From assembly GCA_023703575.1 (NCBI GenBank), contig CP097969.1:1087517-1151516 (forward strand): a stretch of DNA of 64,000 bases. The letters run 5' to 3'. The notes under the pieces are model-generated. The model was not told where the DNA came from. It saw nothing but the letters and a program-made list of their open reading frames with translations, and made no database searches. The translations under genes and the position numbers were made by a program. Below, in pieces: positions 48,292 to 58,219 of the stretch. Origin of the DNA: SAR86 cluster bacterium. Its GTDB lineage: Bacteria; Pseudomonadota; Gammaproteobacteria; Magnimaribacterales; Magnimaribacteraceae. Positions within the stretch are counted from its first letter, which is position 1. Every line of letters begins with the position of its first letter.

Positions 48292-49086
48292 TTAAAGATA
48301 CTTCTTAAAGAATAAATTCTGTAGATCTGCAACAGATCTTCCATATCCCTTCTGAGAATCAAAGGCATGCTCTTCTTGCGAAAATATATGGAGTTCAGTT
48401 GGTATATTTAGATCAGTTAACTTTGTATATAAATCTGTTGAATCAGACAGTTTTACAACCGAATCACTCGAACCGTGAATCAGCATAGTAGGAGGAAAAT
48501 TATTATTTATTTGTAAAATAGGGCTAGCCTTATCGAAGTCATCTTGTGAGGCATCATTGCCCATTAAAGCTTTGTAAGCATCAAATATGGTATCGGTATT
48601 CTCATATTTTCTTATTTGTGCTGGAGGATATATGGCGCATACAGCTTTTACTTCTGAAGTAACATGATTATTTCCGCCTTCACCTTCAAAACTTGGATCT
48701 ATATCTGATAAAGCTGCCATTAAGGAAAGATGGCCACCTGCAGAATTTCCTGTAATACCAATTCTATTTGGATCAATTTTTAATTTATCTGAATTTGCCC
48801 TCATATAACGAATTGCACAATTCACATCTTGTATCTGTGCAGGCCAAATCTTTTCTTGTGATAATCTATAAGAAGCTGAGAGACAGGTAAAACCTTCTCT
48901 GGCAAGTAATATTCCATAACCACGTAATTGATTTTTGTCTCCTTCTCTCCAGCCTCCTCCATGGATAATTACTACGCCAGAACCATTAGCTTCATCTTCA
49001 GGCGGACAAAATAAATCGCCAGTGAGATCCCTCGAACCTGTTGAGCCAATTTTTATATTATCTTCTATGTTTACTAATTTTTGCAT
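48292..49086 (-). CDS. Alpha/beta hydrolase (HSL/BD-FAE-like esterase)
   Basis: Putative carboxylesterase of 264 residues. The oxyanion segment VIIHGGGWREGDKN (about 38-51), the nucleophile elbow TGNSAGGH, and later LIHGSSDSVVKLSD and QEEHAFDS provide the Ser-Asp-His triad. There is no signal peptide, so it is probably cytoplasmic. It runs tail to tail with the CAT tRNA, and a strong terminator (49091-49116) stands right before its ATG. That leaves its own promoter unclear; it may lie in or after the terminator. Substrate unknown. Confidence 0.88.
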   Translation of the reverse strand: MQKLVNIEDNIKIGSTGSRDLTGDLFCPPEDEANGSGVVIIHGGGWREGDKNQLRGYGILLAREGFTCLSASYRLSQEKIWPAQIQDVNCAIRYMRANSDKLKIDPNRIGITGNSAGGHLSLMAALSDIDPSFEGEGGNNHVTSEVKAVCAIYPPAQIRKYENTDTIFDAYKALMGNDASQDDFDKASPILQINNNFPPTMLIHGSSDSVVKLSDSTDLYTKLTDLNIPTELHIFSQEEHAFDSQKGYGRSVADLQNLFFKKYL

Positions 49087-49090
49087 TGAA

Positions 49091-49116
49091 AAAAAGGCAT
49101 CCTAGGATGCCTTTTT
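49091..49116 (-). terminator. Intrinsic terminator after the first membrane microprotein
   Basis: AAAAAGGCATCC and GGATGCCTTTTT form a perfect 12-bp inverted repeat around TA, with A and T tracts on both sides. It terminates the minus-strand microprotein gene ending at 49129 and could act in both directions. Confidence 0.85.
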
Positions 49117-49128
49117 AAAAATCCTTTT

Positions 49129-49362
49129 TTAATTTGATCTAGAGTTCCAAATACTCAATATAATGATTATTGCGATTATGAGACCCAACCCTTCTGATCC
49201 GAGAGTTTCCATGATAATTCGAGTATTATCAAGTACTCCTCCAAAGAAAGGTATATTACTACCAAACAACATTGATACTAATATGGCTACTGCCACAATT
49301 AGGCCTAGAAATTTTGTTATGTCCCACAAAACTCTAGATATTCTATTTATTATGTCTGTCAT
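49129..49362 (-). CDS. Two-helix membrane microprotein A
   Basis: A 77-residue protein not recognised from any named family. It has two predicted membrane helices (about 16-34 and 58-72) joined by a loop with GSNIPFFGGVLDN. AAGGAG stands about 10 bases before the ATG, and a strong terminator follows. The second half aligns with the neighbouring 70-residue protein (GS/GT, then N/D, VL-D/E-N, MET/AML, LG-x-x-GL), so the two are paralogues. A holin-like or small ion-channel role is possible by size only. Confidence 0.72.
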   Translation of the reverse strand: MTDIINRISRVLWDITKFLGLIVAVAILVSMLFGSNIPFFGGVLDNTRIIMETLGSEGLGLIIAIIIILSIWNSRSN

Positions 49363-49387
49363 TTTTAATCTGCTCCTTAGCTATAAA

Positions 49388-49414
49388 AAAGAAAGGGGCT
49401 CTCAGAACCCCCTT
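49388..49414 (-). terminator. Intrinsic terminator between the two microprotein genes
   Basis: On the minus strand AAGGGG pairs with CCCCTT around a 10-base loop, followed by CTTTTTT. It lies 22 bp after the stop of the 49436-49648 gene and before the ribosome-binding site of the next, so readthrough would set the ratio of the two. Confidence 0.75.
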
Positions 49415-49435
49415 CTATTTTTAGCATATTAATAA

Positions 49436-49648
49436 CTATCTAAGCAATTCCATAACAATTAACAGAACTATAATACCCACAAGACCTGAGTCTCCAAGCA
49501 TTGCAACTGCTCCTAGAAGATTTTCAAGTACATTAGGTACGAAAGCTACATCAGTGCCAATAACAACTCCAAGCACAACACCAAGAGCAATCAAAGCTAC
49601 ACCTATGCCCGTTAAGTCGCTTACTATGCGTTTTGCATTTTCCATCAT
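49436..49648 (-). CDS. Two-helix membrane microprotein B
   Basis: A 70-residue protein of unknown function with two predicted membrane helices (about 14-31 and 50-67) and a central loop GTDVAFVPNVLEN. It aligns with the 77-residue product that follows. A GGGTGAG ribosome-binding site precedes the ATG, a promoter lies at 49703-49731, and a terminator follows. This complete expression unit argues that the gene is real and expressed in its own right, next to pnp. Confidence 0.72.
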   Translation of the reverse strand: MMENAKRIVSDLTGIGVALIALGVVLGVVIGTDVAFVPNVLENLLGAVAMLGDSGLVGIIVLLIVMELLR

Positions 49649-49702
49649 AATATCTCACCCATTTTTTGTTAAACAAAAGCCCAGATAATACTGGACCATC
49701 AA

Positions 49703-49731
49703 ATTTAACAGGATGAAAAGTATTAAAACAA
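49703..49731 (-). promoter_or_regulatory. Putative promoter of the microprotein genes
   Basis: On the minus strand a -35-like TTGTTT (49726-49731), a 17-bp spacer and a -10-like TTAAAT (49703-49708). The leader then contains a short CCAG/CTGG stem and the palindrome TTTTGTTTAACAAAA before the ribosome-binding site. Confidence 0.5.
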
Positions 49732-49766
49732 TTGATGGGTTAGCATAGAATTTGAAAATTTACAAA

Positions 49767-51863
49767 TTAATCGTCTAGCCCTTTCATAGTTAATCTTATT
49801 TTGCCTTGCTTATCTACTTCTAGAACTTTAACCTTCACTTCTTCACCTTCGACGAAATAATCTGAAACGTTCTCTACCCTTTCTTCTGAGATTTCTGACA
49901 CATGAACTAATCCATCTCTTCCCGGCATGATTGTTACAAAAGCACCAAAATCTTTGATATTGGCTACAGTCCCTGTATAAATCTTATTTACTTCTGGTTC
50001 AGCAGTAATTTCCTCAATTCTTTTTTGAGCAGACTCTCTGGATTGAGGAGTATCTCCATAAATAGTTACTTTACCGTTGTCCTCTACCTCAATAATTGCA
50101 CCAGTTTCTTCTGTAAGTCCTCTAATTGTTTCACCACCTTTACCTATAACGTCACGTATCTTTTTAGTATTGATCTGAATGACTACAGCTTGAGGGGCTT
50201 TTTCAGATAGCTGTTCCCTAGAAGAAGAAATTACTTCATTCATGCTTGACAGTATATGATTCCTCGCAGTGTGTGCTTTCTCTAAAGCAACTTCGAATAT
50301 TTCTTCAGTAATTCCGTCTATTTTAATATCCATTTGAAGAGCGGTTATTCCTTCTGAAGTTCCTGCAACTTTAAAGTCCATATCACCAAGATGATCTTCA
50401 TCGCCTAAGATATCAGTAATGACTGCGAATCCTTCTTCTTCTTTAACCAATCCCATAGCTATACCAGCCACTGCTGCTTTGAGAGGGATACCTGCATCCA
50501 TAAGAGCAAGGCTTGAGCCACAAACACTCGCCATTGAGCTGGAGCCATTAGACTCTGTTATTTCAGATACTACTCTTATTGTGTAAGGAAAGTCATCAGG
50601 TGACGGTAAAACAGCCTCTAAAGCTCTCCTTGCAAGTTTGCCATGCCCTATCTCTCTTCTTTTTGGACCGGACATAAATCCTGCTTCTCCTACCGAATAA
50701 GGTGGAAAGTTGTAATGAAGCATAAATTGGTCTTTATACTCACCTTCTAAAGCATCTATTAGTTGAGCTTGTCTAGGAGAACCGAGAGTGGAGGTAACAA
50801 TTGCTTGAGTTTCGCCTCGGGTAAATAATGCAGAACCATGAGTATTCTTTAAGACACCAGTTTCAATAAACAAAGGTCTAACAGTATCTAAATCTCTTCC
50901 ATCAATCCTCGGGGCACCTTCGATGAGCCTCGTTCTGACAATGTTTTTGCCTACTTTCTTAAATGCATCAAGTAGATCATTTTGTGAAAATGACCCTTCA
51001 TCTTCTGACACGTTCTCTTCAAGAATCTTTTCTCTTATTTCTGATAGAGCCTGGACCCTTTCTTGTTTGATTTGCAAAGCATAAGCAGCAGAAATTTGAT
51101 CACTATAATTATTTTTCACTAACTCAACAACTTCTGGGCTTAAGACTTTTGGTTCATATTGAAATTCAGGTTTACCAATATCAGATACCATCTCTTTTAT
51201 AGCTTCAATGGCTACTTGCATTTCTTGGTGAGCGAATAAAATCCCCCCCAACATTTGATCTTCTGAGAGTTCTTTGGCTTCTGATTCAACCATGATAACA
51301 GCTGCATCACTTCCAGCAATAACCATATCTAGATGAGATTCTTCTAATTCGCTCCTTGTTGGGTTGATGCAGTAGTTGCCATCAATAAACCCAACCCTTA
51401 TGGCTCCAAGGGGGCCATTGAATGGCAGTCCCGAAATCGCCACAGCTGCGGAGGCAGCTAGAAAGGAAAGAATATCGGGATCGACATTTTTGTCGGAGGA
51501 GATAACTGTACAAATTACCTGAACTTCATAGAGGAAATCGTCATTGAATAAAGGCCTTAGAGGTCTATCAATTAATCTAGAAGTAAGTGTCTCCTTTTCA
51601 GTAGGCCTACCTTCTCTCTTGAAAAAACCTCCAGGTATTTTACCTGTTGCATAAGTCTTCTCTTGATAATTAACTGTCAGAGGAAAGAAGTCTTGATGTT
51701 CGCCTGGAGCTTTTCCTACGACAACTGTAGCTAAAACTTGCGTATCCTCACATGTAGCAATTACTGCTCCAGTAGCTTGCCTAGCAACTTTACCAGATTC
51801 TAGGATGATTTCTTTGTCACCCAATATGAAAGATTTTTTGTAACTTTCCATTTTATTTTCCAA
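49767..51863 (-). CDS. pnp: Polyribonucleotide nucleotidyltransferase (PNPase)
   Basis: 3'-to-5' phosphorolytic RNA exonuclease. The 698 residues contain two RNase PH domains (about 10-210 and 310-540, with [18 protein letters not shown] and [14 protein letters not shown]-type motifs), a KH domain ([15 protein letters not shown], near residue 562) and a C-terminal S1 domain ([15 protein letters not shown], near 626). It follows rpsO by 54 bp, as in E. coli. Confidence 0.99.
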   Translation of the reverse strand: MENKMESYKKSFILGDKEIILESGKVARQATGAVIATCEDTQVLATVVVGKAPGEHQDFFPLTVNYQEKTYATGKIPGGFFKREGRPTEKETLTSRLIDRPLRPLFNDDFLYEVQVICTVISSDKNVDPDILSFLAASAAVAISGLPFNGPLGAIRVGFIDGNYCINPTRSELEESHLDMVIAGSDAAVIMVESEAKELSEDQMLGGILFAHQEMQVAIEAIKEMVSDIGKPEFQYEPKVLSPEVVELVKNNYSDQISAAYALQIKQERVQALSEIREKILEENVSEDEGSFSQNDLLDAFKKVGKNIVRTRLIEGAPRIDGRDLDTVRPLFIETGVLKNTHGSALFTRGETQAIVTSTLGSPRQAQLIDALEGEYKDQFMLHYNFPPYSVGEAGFMSGPKRREIGHGKLARRALEAVLPSPDDFPYTIRVVSEITESNGSSSMASVCGSSLALMDAGIPLKAAVAGIAMGLVKEEEGFAVITDILGDEDHLGDMDFKVAGTSEGITALQMDIKIDGITEEIFEVALEKAHTARNHILSSMNEVISSSREQLSEKAPQAVVIQINTKKIRDVIGKGGETIRGLTEETGAIIEVEDNGKVTIYGDTPQSRESAQKRIEEITAEPEVNKIYTGTVANIKDFGAFVTIMPGRDGLVHVSEISEERVENVSDYFVEGEEVKVKVLEVDKQGKIRLTMKGLDD

Positions 51864-51917
51864 TTTTACAGAGCCCTATTGCCCAGTAATTATATGATTA
51901 ATGATATTAAGAATTGA

Positions 51918-52187
51918 TTATCTTCTTAAACCCAAATCCGAAATTAACTTTGTGTAAGTATCTGGTTTGGATATTTTTATGTAATCAAGTAGTTTTCTAC
52001 GTTGATTCACCATTCTAATTAATCCTGTTCTGGAATGGTGGTCCTTAGCATTAGCTTTGAAATGAGTTTGAAGAGCATCAATATTTGCTGACAACAACGC
52101 TACTTGGACCTCAGGTGATCCTGTATCTTTATCTGTTCTTGCGAACTTAGTTACTATTTCTTTCTTTTCTGTATTACTTAGTGCCAA
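51918..52187 (-). CDS. rpsO: 30S ribosomal protein S15
   Basis: 89 residues, the normal S15 length. [18 protein letters not shown] and [20 protein letters not shown] are the family signature. It precedes pnp and follows truB by 20 bp, the conserved truB-rpsO-pnp order. Confidence 0.99.
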   Translation of the reverse strand: MALSNTEKKEIVTKFARTDKDTGSPEVQVALLSANIDALQTHFKANAKDHHSRTGLIRMVNQRRKLLDYIKISKPDTYTKLISDLGLRR

Positions 52188-52207
52188 TTTTTTTCCTCTA
52201 ATTGAAA

Positions 52208-53074
52208 TTAATTCGTAGATATAAGTCTTTTAGGTTGAAGTTTATTATCACTGACCTCCCCAATACCTAAGAAAATTTCTTTTTCAGTATATATTCTTAC
52301 TAATCCTTTATTTTTTACGAGCGCATTATAGTCTATTGATAGGCCATTTCTAACTTTTTTTACATCTTCTTTTTTTATCTTTACTTTAACCAAATCACTC
52401 AACATGGCATCGCAAGGCAAAACTTTATCAATTAGTGATTGGTACGAATCTTCAAAACTACAAGATTTATGATTTAAATGCATTTTTCCAACTTCTAATC
52501 GTCTTAGAGATATTACCGTAGCGAAAGAGTTCAAATTCCTACCTAACTTTTCGATAAGGCTCCTTATATATGTACCTTTAGAGCAGGTTACTCTCAAAAT
52601 TGCTGTATTAATAGATTTTTCAATCAATTCAATTTTTTGTATATCTACCCTTCTAGGAATTCTGTAGAGATAAACTCCCTTCCTTGCCCAATAATATAAT
52701 GGATTGCCATTTATCTTTATTGCAGAGTACATAGGAGGTGTCTGATTTTGAATTCCTTCTAGGTCAGTTAAAAATTGAGAAAAGTCTTCTTTAAAACCTA
52801 TAAAATTGCTTTTTGAAACAATATTTCCGGTAAAATCTCCTGTATCTGTTTCAATTCCAAACTTTATTCCTACTTCATAAACTTTATCCTGTTCTGAAGC
52901 AAAATTACTAAACTTAGTAGCTTCTCCAATACATATCGGAAGTAGGCCTGTTGCTAATGGATCAAGTGTTCCGCAATGTCCTATTCTCTTGATTCCTAGT
53001 TTTGAACGAAGTTTATAAACACATTGAGCAGAAGTTAAACCTTCAGGCTTATCTAAAATTAAAAATCCATTCAT
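52208..53074 (-). CDS. truB: tRNA pseudouridine(55) synthase TruB
   Basis: Makes pseudouridine 55 in tRNA T loops. The 288 residues include [17 protein letters not shown], the catalytic aspartate in [15 protein letters not shown] (near residue 39), and a C-terminal PUA-like part. Four base pairs separate it from rbfA. Confidence 0.98.
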   Translation of the reverse strand: MNGFLILDKPEGLTSAQCVYKLRSKLGIKRIGHCGTLDPLATGLLPICIGEATKFSNFASEQDKVYEVGIKFGIETDTGDFTGNIVSKSNFIGFKEDFSQFLTDLEGIQNQTPPMYSAIKINGNPLYYWARKGVYLYRIPRRVDIQKIELIEKSINTAILRVTCSKGTYIRSLIEKLGRNLNSFATVISLRRLEVGKMHLNHKSCSFEDSYQSLIDKVLPCDAMLSDLVKVKIKKEDVKKVRNGLSIDYNALVKNKGLVRIYTEKEIFLGIGEVSDNKLQPKRLISTN

Positions 53075-53078
53075 GAAG

Positions 53079-53390
53079 CTAAATAAACTCTTCGATCTTG
53101 AAGAAAATCTCGGGAATTCTTCTCAAGTTTAAATTTTGACTGAGCTTTTTTCTGATAAAACCTTTGGCTTTTTCCAGTCCTTTCTTTAATTCTTCTAGAT
53201 CGATTTCATTAAAGCTATTAGTTTGCGAAATGAATATATCAGCTTTCTTCATATCAGGTGTTAACATGACATTCAATACGGTTATTCCTTGAACGCGGGG
53301 GTCTTTTACCTCTAAGGATAAAACTTGAGAAATTTCAACTTTTATTAGGTCAGCAATCCTGTCAGAACGCTTAAAGTCTTGTGAAGGCAT
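53079..53390 (-). CDS. rbfA: Ribosome-binding factor A (short)
   Basis: 30S maturation factor with a KH-like fold. The 103 residues are shorter than the roughly 130 of E. coli and lack its C-terminal extension. DRIADLIKVEISQVL and KDPRVQGITVLNVMLTPD are family segments. It overlaps the last base of infB. Confidence 0.95.
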   Translation of the reverse strand: MPSQDFKRSDRIADLIKVEISQVLSLEVKDPRVQGITVLNVMLTPDMKKADIFISQTNSFNEIDLEELKKGLEKAKGFIRKKLSQNLNLRRIPEIFFKIEEFI

Positions 53391-55759
53391 TAATCAAGTG
53401 TTCTTTTTACTTCAATCCTATCAAAGACTTCTATCTTATCTCCAACTTTCACATCTCTGTAGTTAGCTACACCAATGCCACATTCAGTTCCCATAGGAAC
53501 TTCATTTGCATCATCTTTAAACCTCTTTAAAGAATCTAGCTCCCCTTCAAATATAACTATATTATCTCGAAGTACTCTTATTGGTTTATTTCTTTTAATA
53601 GTACCTTCAATAACAATTGAACCAGCAATCAGTCCAAATTTAGGAGATTTAAAAATATCTTTTACTTCTGCTGTGCCAAGTATCTCTTCTTTTACTTCTG
53701 GTGCTAAATGGCCTTCAACAGAGGTTTTGATACCATCTATCAGATCATAAATGATGCTGTAATAAAGAATTTCGATCGATTCTTTTTCTGATAAAGATTT
53801 GGCAGCATTATCTGCTCTTACATTAAAGCCCATCACAAATGCTCCGGTGGTCATAGCTAGGTTAACGTCATTTGCATTGATGGACCCTACTGACTCATGA
53901 ACAATATTTATTTTAACTTCTTCATTTTCAATATTCTTTATGGAACCTATGATTGCCTCTAAGGAACCATGAGTATCTGCTTTCAAAACAATATTCAAAA
54001 TAGTGTGATTTCCTAACTCAGATTCAAAAAGCATCTCAAGATTTGAGATTTGGTTACGGGCTAATCTTTCTTCTCTGGCTTTTTCTGCTCTTTCATTAGA
54101 AATTTCTTTAGCCATTTTCTCACTCGAAACAACAACAAACTCCTCTCCTGCCTTAGGCGGTACATCAAGACCAGTTATCGAAGCAGGAACTGATGGTCCA
54201 GCCTCTTTTAAAGTTGAGCCATTTTCATCTACTAAGCTTCTAACTCTTTTCGTCTGTTCACCAACAAGAATCATATCTCCTTTTTTAAGGGTTCCCTTTT
54301 GCACAAGTATCGTTGCAACAGCTCCCTTACCAACTTCTGTAGTTGAGTCTAAAACCACACCAAATGCTGGGCCTTTATGATGTGCCTTTAGCTCCAATAC
54401 TTCAGCTTCTAATGTGACTGCTTCAAGTAATTCTTTTATACCATCACCTTTGAGAGCCGAAATAGGTAAAAATTGAGTTTGACCTCCCCAATCCTCCGGA
54501 ATGAGTTCTTTATTAGAAAGTTCTGTTTTTACTTTTTCAATGTCAGCTTCTTCTCTATCCATTTTATTTACCGCGACTACAATCGGTACGCCAGCAGCTT
54601 TAGCATGGCTAATTGCCTCTTCTGTTTGTGGCTGCAGTCCGTCATCTGCAGCAACGACTAAAATGACTATATCAGTAGAATTTGCTCCTCTTGCTCGCAC
54701 TTCTGAAAATGCAGCATGACCAGGAGTATCGATAAATGCAATTGTTCCTTGATCTGTATTAGCTTGATAAGCTCCTATTTTTTGGGTTATGCCTCCATCC
54801 TCTCCAGCTGCAACATTAGCCTTTCTTATAAAATCTAATAAAGTCGTCTTTCCGTGATCAACATGGCCCAGAACAGATACTACTGGGTTTCTAGGTTCTT
54901 CTTCTCCATCATAGGTAACCAGTTCCATTAGCTGATCTTCAACTTCAACTTTTACAGCCGGCTCTCCCTTATGACCTAATTCTTCTGTAACTAATATCGC
55001 AGTGTCTTGATCTAAAGGTTGATTTAAAGTTGCCATAACCCCCATAGACATCAATTTTTTTACTACTTCAGCCCCTTTTACAGAAAGACTTTGAGCAAGT
55101 TCACTTACTGTAATTGTTTCGGGAATTTGAATATTTTTTGCAACTAATTCAGCAGGTTTTTCAAACTCTTGTTTTTCAACATTAGAGAGGAAATTTTCTC
55201 CTTCTAACTCTCTTTGCTCCTTTTTAGATAGTTCTGCTCTCGCAGGTTTGAGTGTTCTTTTTTCAATTTGAACAACTTTCTTAGGTCCAGATTTCGTTAC
55301 AGGAGATTCACCGCTCTTAGCTTTTCGCCTGGTAACAAGAGTCTTTTGTTCAATTTCTTTCTTTCTTAACTCTTCTTCCGCCTTTTTATTAGCCTCTCCA
55401 GCTTGTCTCTTTTTCTCTATTTCATCGAAATTAATTGTTGAGGAAGTTCTTCTAGCTTCCGAAGTCTGTATTTCAGAACTCTCTCTTGTAATAGATTTTC
55501 TGGTAATTGAAACTGTTCCTGATGAGGCAGGTTCAGTCTTAGTTGCACTTTTATTCAGTGAAATAGTCTTAGAGGATTTATTTTGCTGTTCTTTTAGAAA
55601 CTCTAATAATGTTTTTTTATCTTTATCTGTAACTTCATCTTTAACATCAGTATGAGAAAGACCAGCTTCTTTCATCTGAGACAGGAGAGTTTCCCCTTCG
55701 GAACCAATTATTTTTGCTAATTTTTCTACCGTTACTGCTGACATTTTTTTAATCCTCAA
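53390..55759 (-). CDS. infB: Translation initiation factor IF-2
   Basis: GTPase that brings initiator tRNA to the ribosome. The 789 residues are close to usual. An N-terminal IF2_N-type domain and a charged, low-complexity linker precede the G domain: GHVDHGKTTLLD, IDTPGHAAFSEVRARG and VAVNKMDREEAD. Domains III and IV end the protein. It overlaps nusA by 11 bp. Confidence 0.99.
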   Translation of the reverse strand: MRIKKMSAVTVEKLAKIIGSEGETLLSQMKEAGLSHTDVKDEVTDKDKKTLLEFLKEQQNKSSKTISLNKSATKTEPASSGTVSITRKSITRESSEIQTSEARRTSSTINFDEIEKKRQAGEANKKAEEELRKKEIEQKTLVTRRKAKSGESPVTKSGPKKVVQIEKRTLKPARAELSKKEQRELEGENFLSNVEKQEFEKPAELVAKNIQIPETITVSELAQSLSVKGAEVVKKLMSMGVMATLNQPLDQDTAILVTEELGHKGEPAVKVEVEDQLMELVTYDGEEEPRNPVVSVLGHVDHGKTTLLDFIRKANVAAGEDGGITQKIGAYQANTDQGTIAFIDTPGHAAFSEVRARGANSTDIVILVVAADDGLQPQTEEAISHAKAAGVPIVVAVNKMDREEADIEKVKTELSNKELIPEDWGGQTQFLPISALKGDGIKELLEAVTLEAEVLELKAHHKGPAFGVVLDSTTEVGKGAVATILVQKGTLKKGDMILVGEQTKRVRSLVDENGSTLKEAGPSVPASITGLDVPPKAGEEFVVVSSEKMAKEISNERAEKAREERLARNQISNLEMLFESELGNHTILNIVLKADTHGSLEAIIGSIKNIENEEVKINIVHESVGSINANDVNLAMTTGAFVMGFNVRADNAAKSLSEKESIEILYYSIIYDLIDGIKTSVEGHLAPEVKEEILGTAEVKDIFKSPKFGLIAGSIVIEGTIKRNKPIRVLRDNIVIFEGELDSLKRFKDDANEVPMGTECGIGVANYRDVKVGDKIEVFDRIEVKRTLD

Positions 55760-57209
55760 ACCAATGGGCTCTTGCTCGCATAATTAAATCTCCAGCATCC
55801 TCTTCAGAGATATCTATTATGCTTGTAAGCTCTTCGATTGATTGCTCAGCAAGTTCCTCCCTGTCATTAATCCCTTTTTGAGTCAGTTCCAAAGCAAGTG
55901 TCATTTCCATCCCTTCAACTGACATAAGATCTCCCGACTCTCCATCATCTGTAGAAACTTCCATAGCCATTGTAATTAAGACTTCTTTTGCTCTATTTAC
56001 TAAAAGACTACTAATATCATCATCAAAGCCATCAATTTTTGAAAGTTCCTCTATTTTTGAAGAAGAAATAGATTCTAAGGTGTTATATCCATTTGATATA
56101 AGCGTATTTGCTAAATCTTCATCTACATCTAATTTATCTATTAATATGTTTGAAATACTCTCAGATTTCTCCTGATTTTGTTGATCAGCTACTTCCTGAT
56201 CAATAACATTTAATTTCCAACCAGTAATTTGACTGCTAAGACGAACATTTTGTCCACTTTTTCCTATGGCCTGAGCCAAGGTATCTTGAGTAACCGCAAC
56301 ATCCATAGAGCCTTTAGTTTCATCGAGAACTATAGAAGTTATTTCAACAGGACCCATTGAGTTAATAAGCAGTTGAGCTGGATCATCATCCCAAATTACA
56401 ATATCAAGTCTTTCATTACCTAATTCATTTGATACAGCTTGGACTCTAGATCCTCTCATTCCTACACAAGCTCCAACAGGGTCAATTCTATTATCGTTAG
56501 TTTTAACTGCAATTTTGGTTCTTGAGCCGGGATCACGAGCTATGGCCTTGATCTCTATGACTTGTTCAGAAATTTCAGGAACCTCTAGCTTAAATAGTTC
56601 CCCAACCATTTCTGGACATTTTCTACTGAGAGCTAGTTGAGGTCCTCTATTTTCTCTTTCTTCCTCTTGAAGGACAGCCCTGAGTCTATCGCCAATCCTA
56701 AACACCTCTCCCGGTATTAACTCATTTCTAGACAAGATTGCTTCTGCTCCTTCACCTAAGTCTATAATCAAGAACTCTCTAGTCACTTTTTTTACAGTGC
56801 CATTAACCAATTCACCTAAGACATTACGATATTTTTCAACAACCTGTGCTCTTTCAGCTTCTCTAACTTTCTGAACTATTACTTGTTTAGCGGCCTGCGC
56901 AGCGATTCGACCAAATTCCACATTTTCTACCTTCTCTCTTATAAATGAACCTAGTTCGCTATTTTGATCATCATGAATAACCTGGATGCCTTGATCTTCA
57001 ATATCTTCTTCGGAAACAACCTCCCATAAACGAAAAGTTTCATAGTCCCCAGTTTTTGGATCAATTATCACTTCTATATTTGAGTTTTCAGAGTACCTTT
57101 TTTTTGTAGCAGTTGCTAAAGCTTGCTCTATGGCCTCGAATATAGCATCTTGAGGTAGACCTTTTTCCCCTGAAACTGCTTCTGCTACTAATAAAATCTC
57201 TTTTTGCAT
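55749..57209 (-). CDS. nusA: Transcription elongation and termination factor NusA
   Basis: RNA polymerase-associated factor for pausing and antitermination. The 486 residues hold the N-terminal RNAP domain, an S1 domain (near 135-200), two KH domains with GACVGMRGSRVQAVSNEL and QAIGKSGQNVRLSSQ, and two C-terminal acidic HhH repeats (about 360-486, DGFDDDISSLL and a later DISEEDAGDLIM). It lies 11 bp after rimP. Confidence 0.98.
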   Translation of the reverse strand: MQKEILLVAEAVSGEKGLPQDAIFEAIEQALATATKKRYSENSNIEVIIDPKTGDYETFRLWEVVSEEDIEDQGIQVIHDDQNSELGSFIREKVENVEFGRIAAQAAKQVIVQKVREAERAQVVEKYRNVLGELVNGTVKKVTREFLIIDLGEGAEAILSRNELIPGEVFRIGDRLRAVLQEEERENRGPQLALSRKCPEMVGELFKLEVPEISEQVIEIKAIARDPGSRTKIAVKTNDNRIDPVGACVGMRGSRVQAVSNELGNERLDIVIWDDDPAQLLINSMGPVEITSIVLDETKGSMDVAVTQDTLAQAIGKSGQNVRLSSQITGWKLNVIDQEVADQQNQEKSESISNILIDKLDVDEDLANTLISNGYNTLESISSSKIEELSKIDGFDDDISSLLVNRAKEVLITMAMEVSTDDGESGDLMSVEGMEMTLALELTQKGINDREELAEQSIEELTSIIDISEEDAGDLIMRARAHWFED

Positions 57210-57220
57210 AATATTGCCTC

Positions 57221-57661
57221 TTAGGTTATAAGATTTGCTTGAATAATAGAAGAAAAAGCAATTTGCAATGGGCCTTCTTTCATTTCAAGCTTTATACTTG
57301 TTTTGTCTACTTCCTCTAAACGTCCTTGAATTGTTTTTTTGTTTTGACTATCAAAAAAAGTGACCTTCAAAGGTTCATTTAGATAATCTTTGTATTGCTC
57401 GTTATAAAAAAACTTCCTATCCAATCCTGGAGAAGAAACTTCTAACATATAGTGCTTGGAAAAGTCATTCTCTGTATCAAGCACTTTACTTACATGCTTG
57501 CTAACCTTTTCACAATCTTCAACAGATATACCTCCGTTTTTATCTATATAAATTCTTAAAGTTTGATTGGATCTTCTTCCAAATAGCTCAAGACCCCAGA
57601 CTTTACAGCCTAGTCTCTCGATATCCTCTTCCAACACTTTTTTTATATAATCTATGTCCAT
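57221..57661 (-). CDS. rimP: Ribosome maturation factor RimP
   Basis: Needed for 30S assembly. The 146 residues show LRIYIDKNGGISVEDCEKVS and LEVSSPGLDRKF, the family motifs. It heads rimP-nusA-infB after tRNA-fMet, with an intrinsic terminator-like hairpin in between (57671-57694). Confidence 0.97.
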   Translation of the reverse strand: MDIDYIKKVLEEDIERLGCKVWGLELFGRRSNQTLRIYIDKNGGISVEDCEKVSKHVSKVLDTENDFSKHYMLEVSSPGLDRKFFYNEQYKDYLNEPLKVTFFDSQNKKTIQGRLEEVDKTSIKLEMKEGPLQIAFSSIIQANLIT

Positions 57662-57670
57662 TTTTTACCT

Positions 57671-57694
57671 ACAAAAAAAGCCCATAAAGGGCTT
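57671..57694 (-). terminator. Terminator or attenuator between tRNA-fMet and rimP
   Basis: On the minus strand AAGCCC and GGGCTT pair around TTTAT, followed by a run of seven T. It lies 3 bp after the tRNA and 9 bp before the rimP start codon, so it could limit readthrough from the tRNA genes into rimP-nusA-infB. Confidence 0.75.
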
Positions 57695-57697
57695 ATT

Positions 57698-57774
<77 letters not shown>

Positions 57775-57825
57775 ACAAAGGGATCGCAGTATAGTTAGAT
57801 GCAGCGAAAGAATCAAGAAAGATAT

Positions 57826-57911
57826 TGGTGCCGAAGAGAGGATTCGAACCTCCACGAGCAATGCTCACTACCCCCTCAAGGTAGCGTGTCTACCAGTTCC
57901 ACCACTTCGGC
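57826..57911 (-). tRNA. tRNA-Leu (anticodon GAG)
   Basis: An 86-nt class II cloverleaf. Acceptor GCCGAAG pairs with CTTCGGC, the anticodon stem CTACC/GGTAG encloses TTGAGGG, and a variable arm of about 14 nt (GTGAGCATTGCTCGT) follows. CCA is encoded. Its place between secG and tRNA-fMet matches E. coli leuU. Confidence 0.96.
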
Positions 57912-57919
57912 AAGTTGCT

Positions 57920-58219
57920 TTAATTATCCTCTGGAAGTATTCCTGTTTCATCAATTTCTACTTCTATAATTGGTGATTCTTCAATCATAGAGCTCCGAGA
58001 GATGTAGGTAATAGATAAACTAAGAATTAGAAAAATCGCTGCAATTATAGCTGTTACTTTGGTAAGAGGATTTGACGAAGAGCTTGATCCAAACATAGTA
58101 TTAGAGGAACCTGCTCCGAAAGCACTTCCAATATCAGATCCCTTACCTTGTTGTAAGAGTATTATTAATATAAGAGAGATAGAAATAAGTATGTAAAAGA
58201 ATATAAGTAAATTTTCCAT
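57920..58219 (-). CDS. secG: Protein-export membrane protein SecG
   Basis: SecYEG translocon subunit. The 99 residues have two membrane helices (about 3-22 and 53-72) around the loop QQGKGSDIGSAFGAGSSNTMFG, the family signature. The tail is acidic. It overlaps tpiA by one base. Confidence 0.96.
   Translation of the reverse strand: MENLLIFFYILISISLILIILLQQGKGSDIGSAFGAGSSNTMFGSSSSSNPLTKVTAIIAAIFLILSLSITYISRSSMIEESPIIEVEIDETGILPEDN

Noticed and set aside
49678-49697. CCAG/CTGG stem after pnp as an intrinsic terminator
   Set aside because: Only about four strong pairs; too weak to call, although it is followed by a T-rich stretch.
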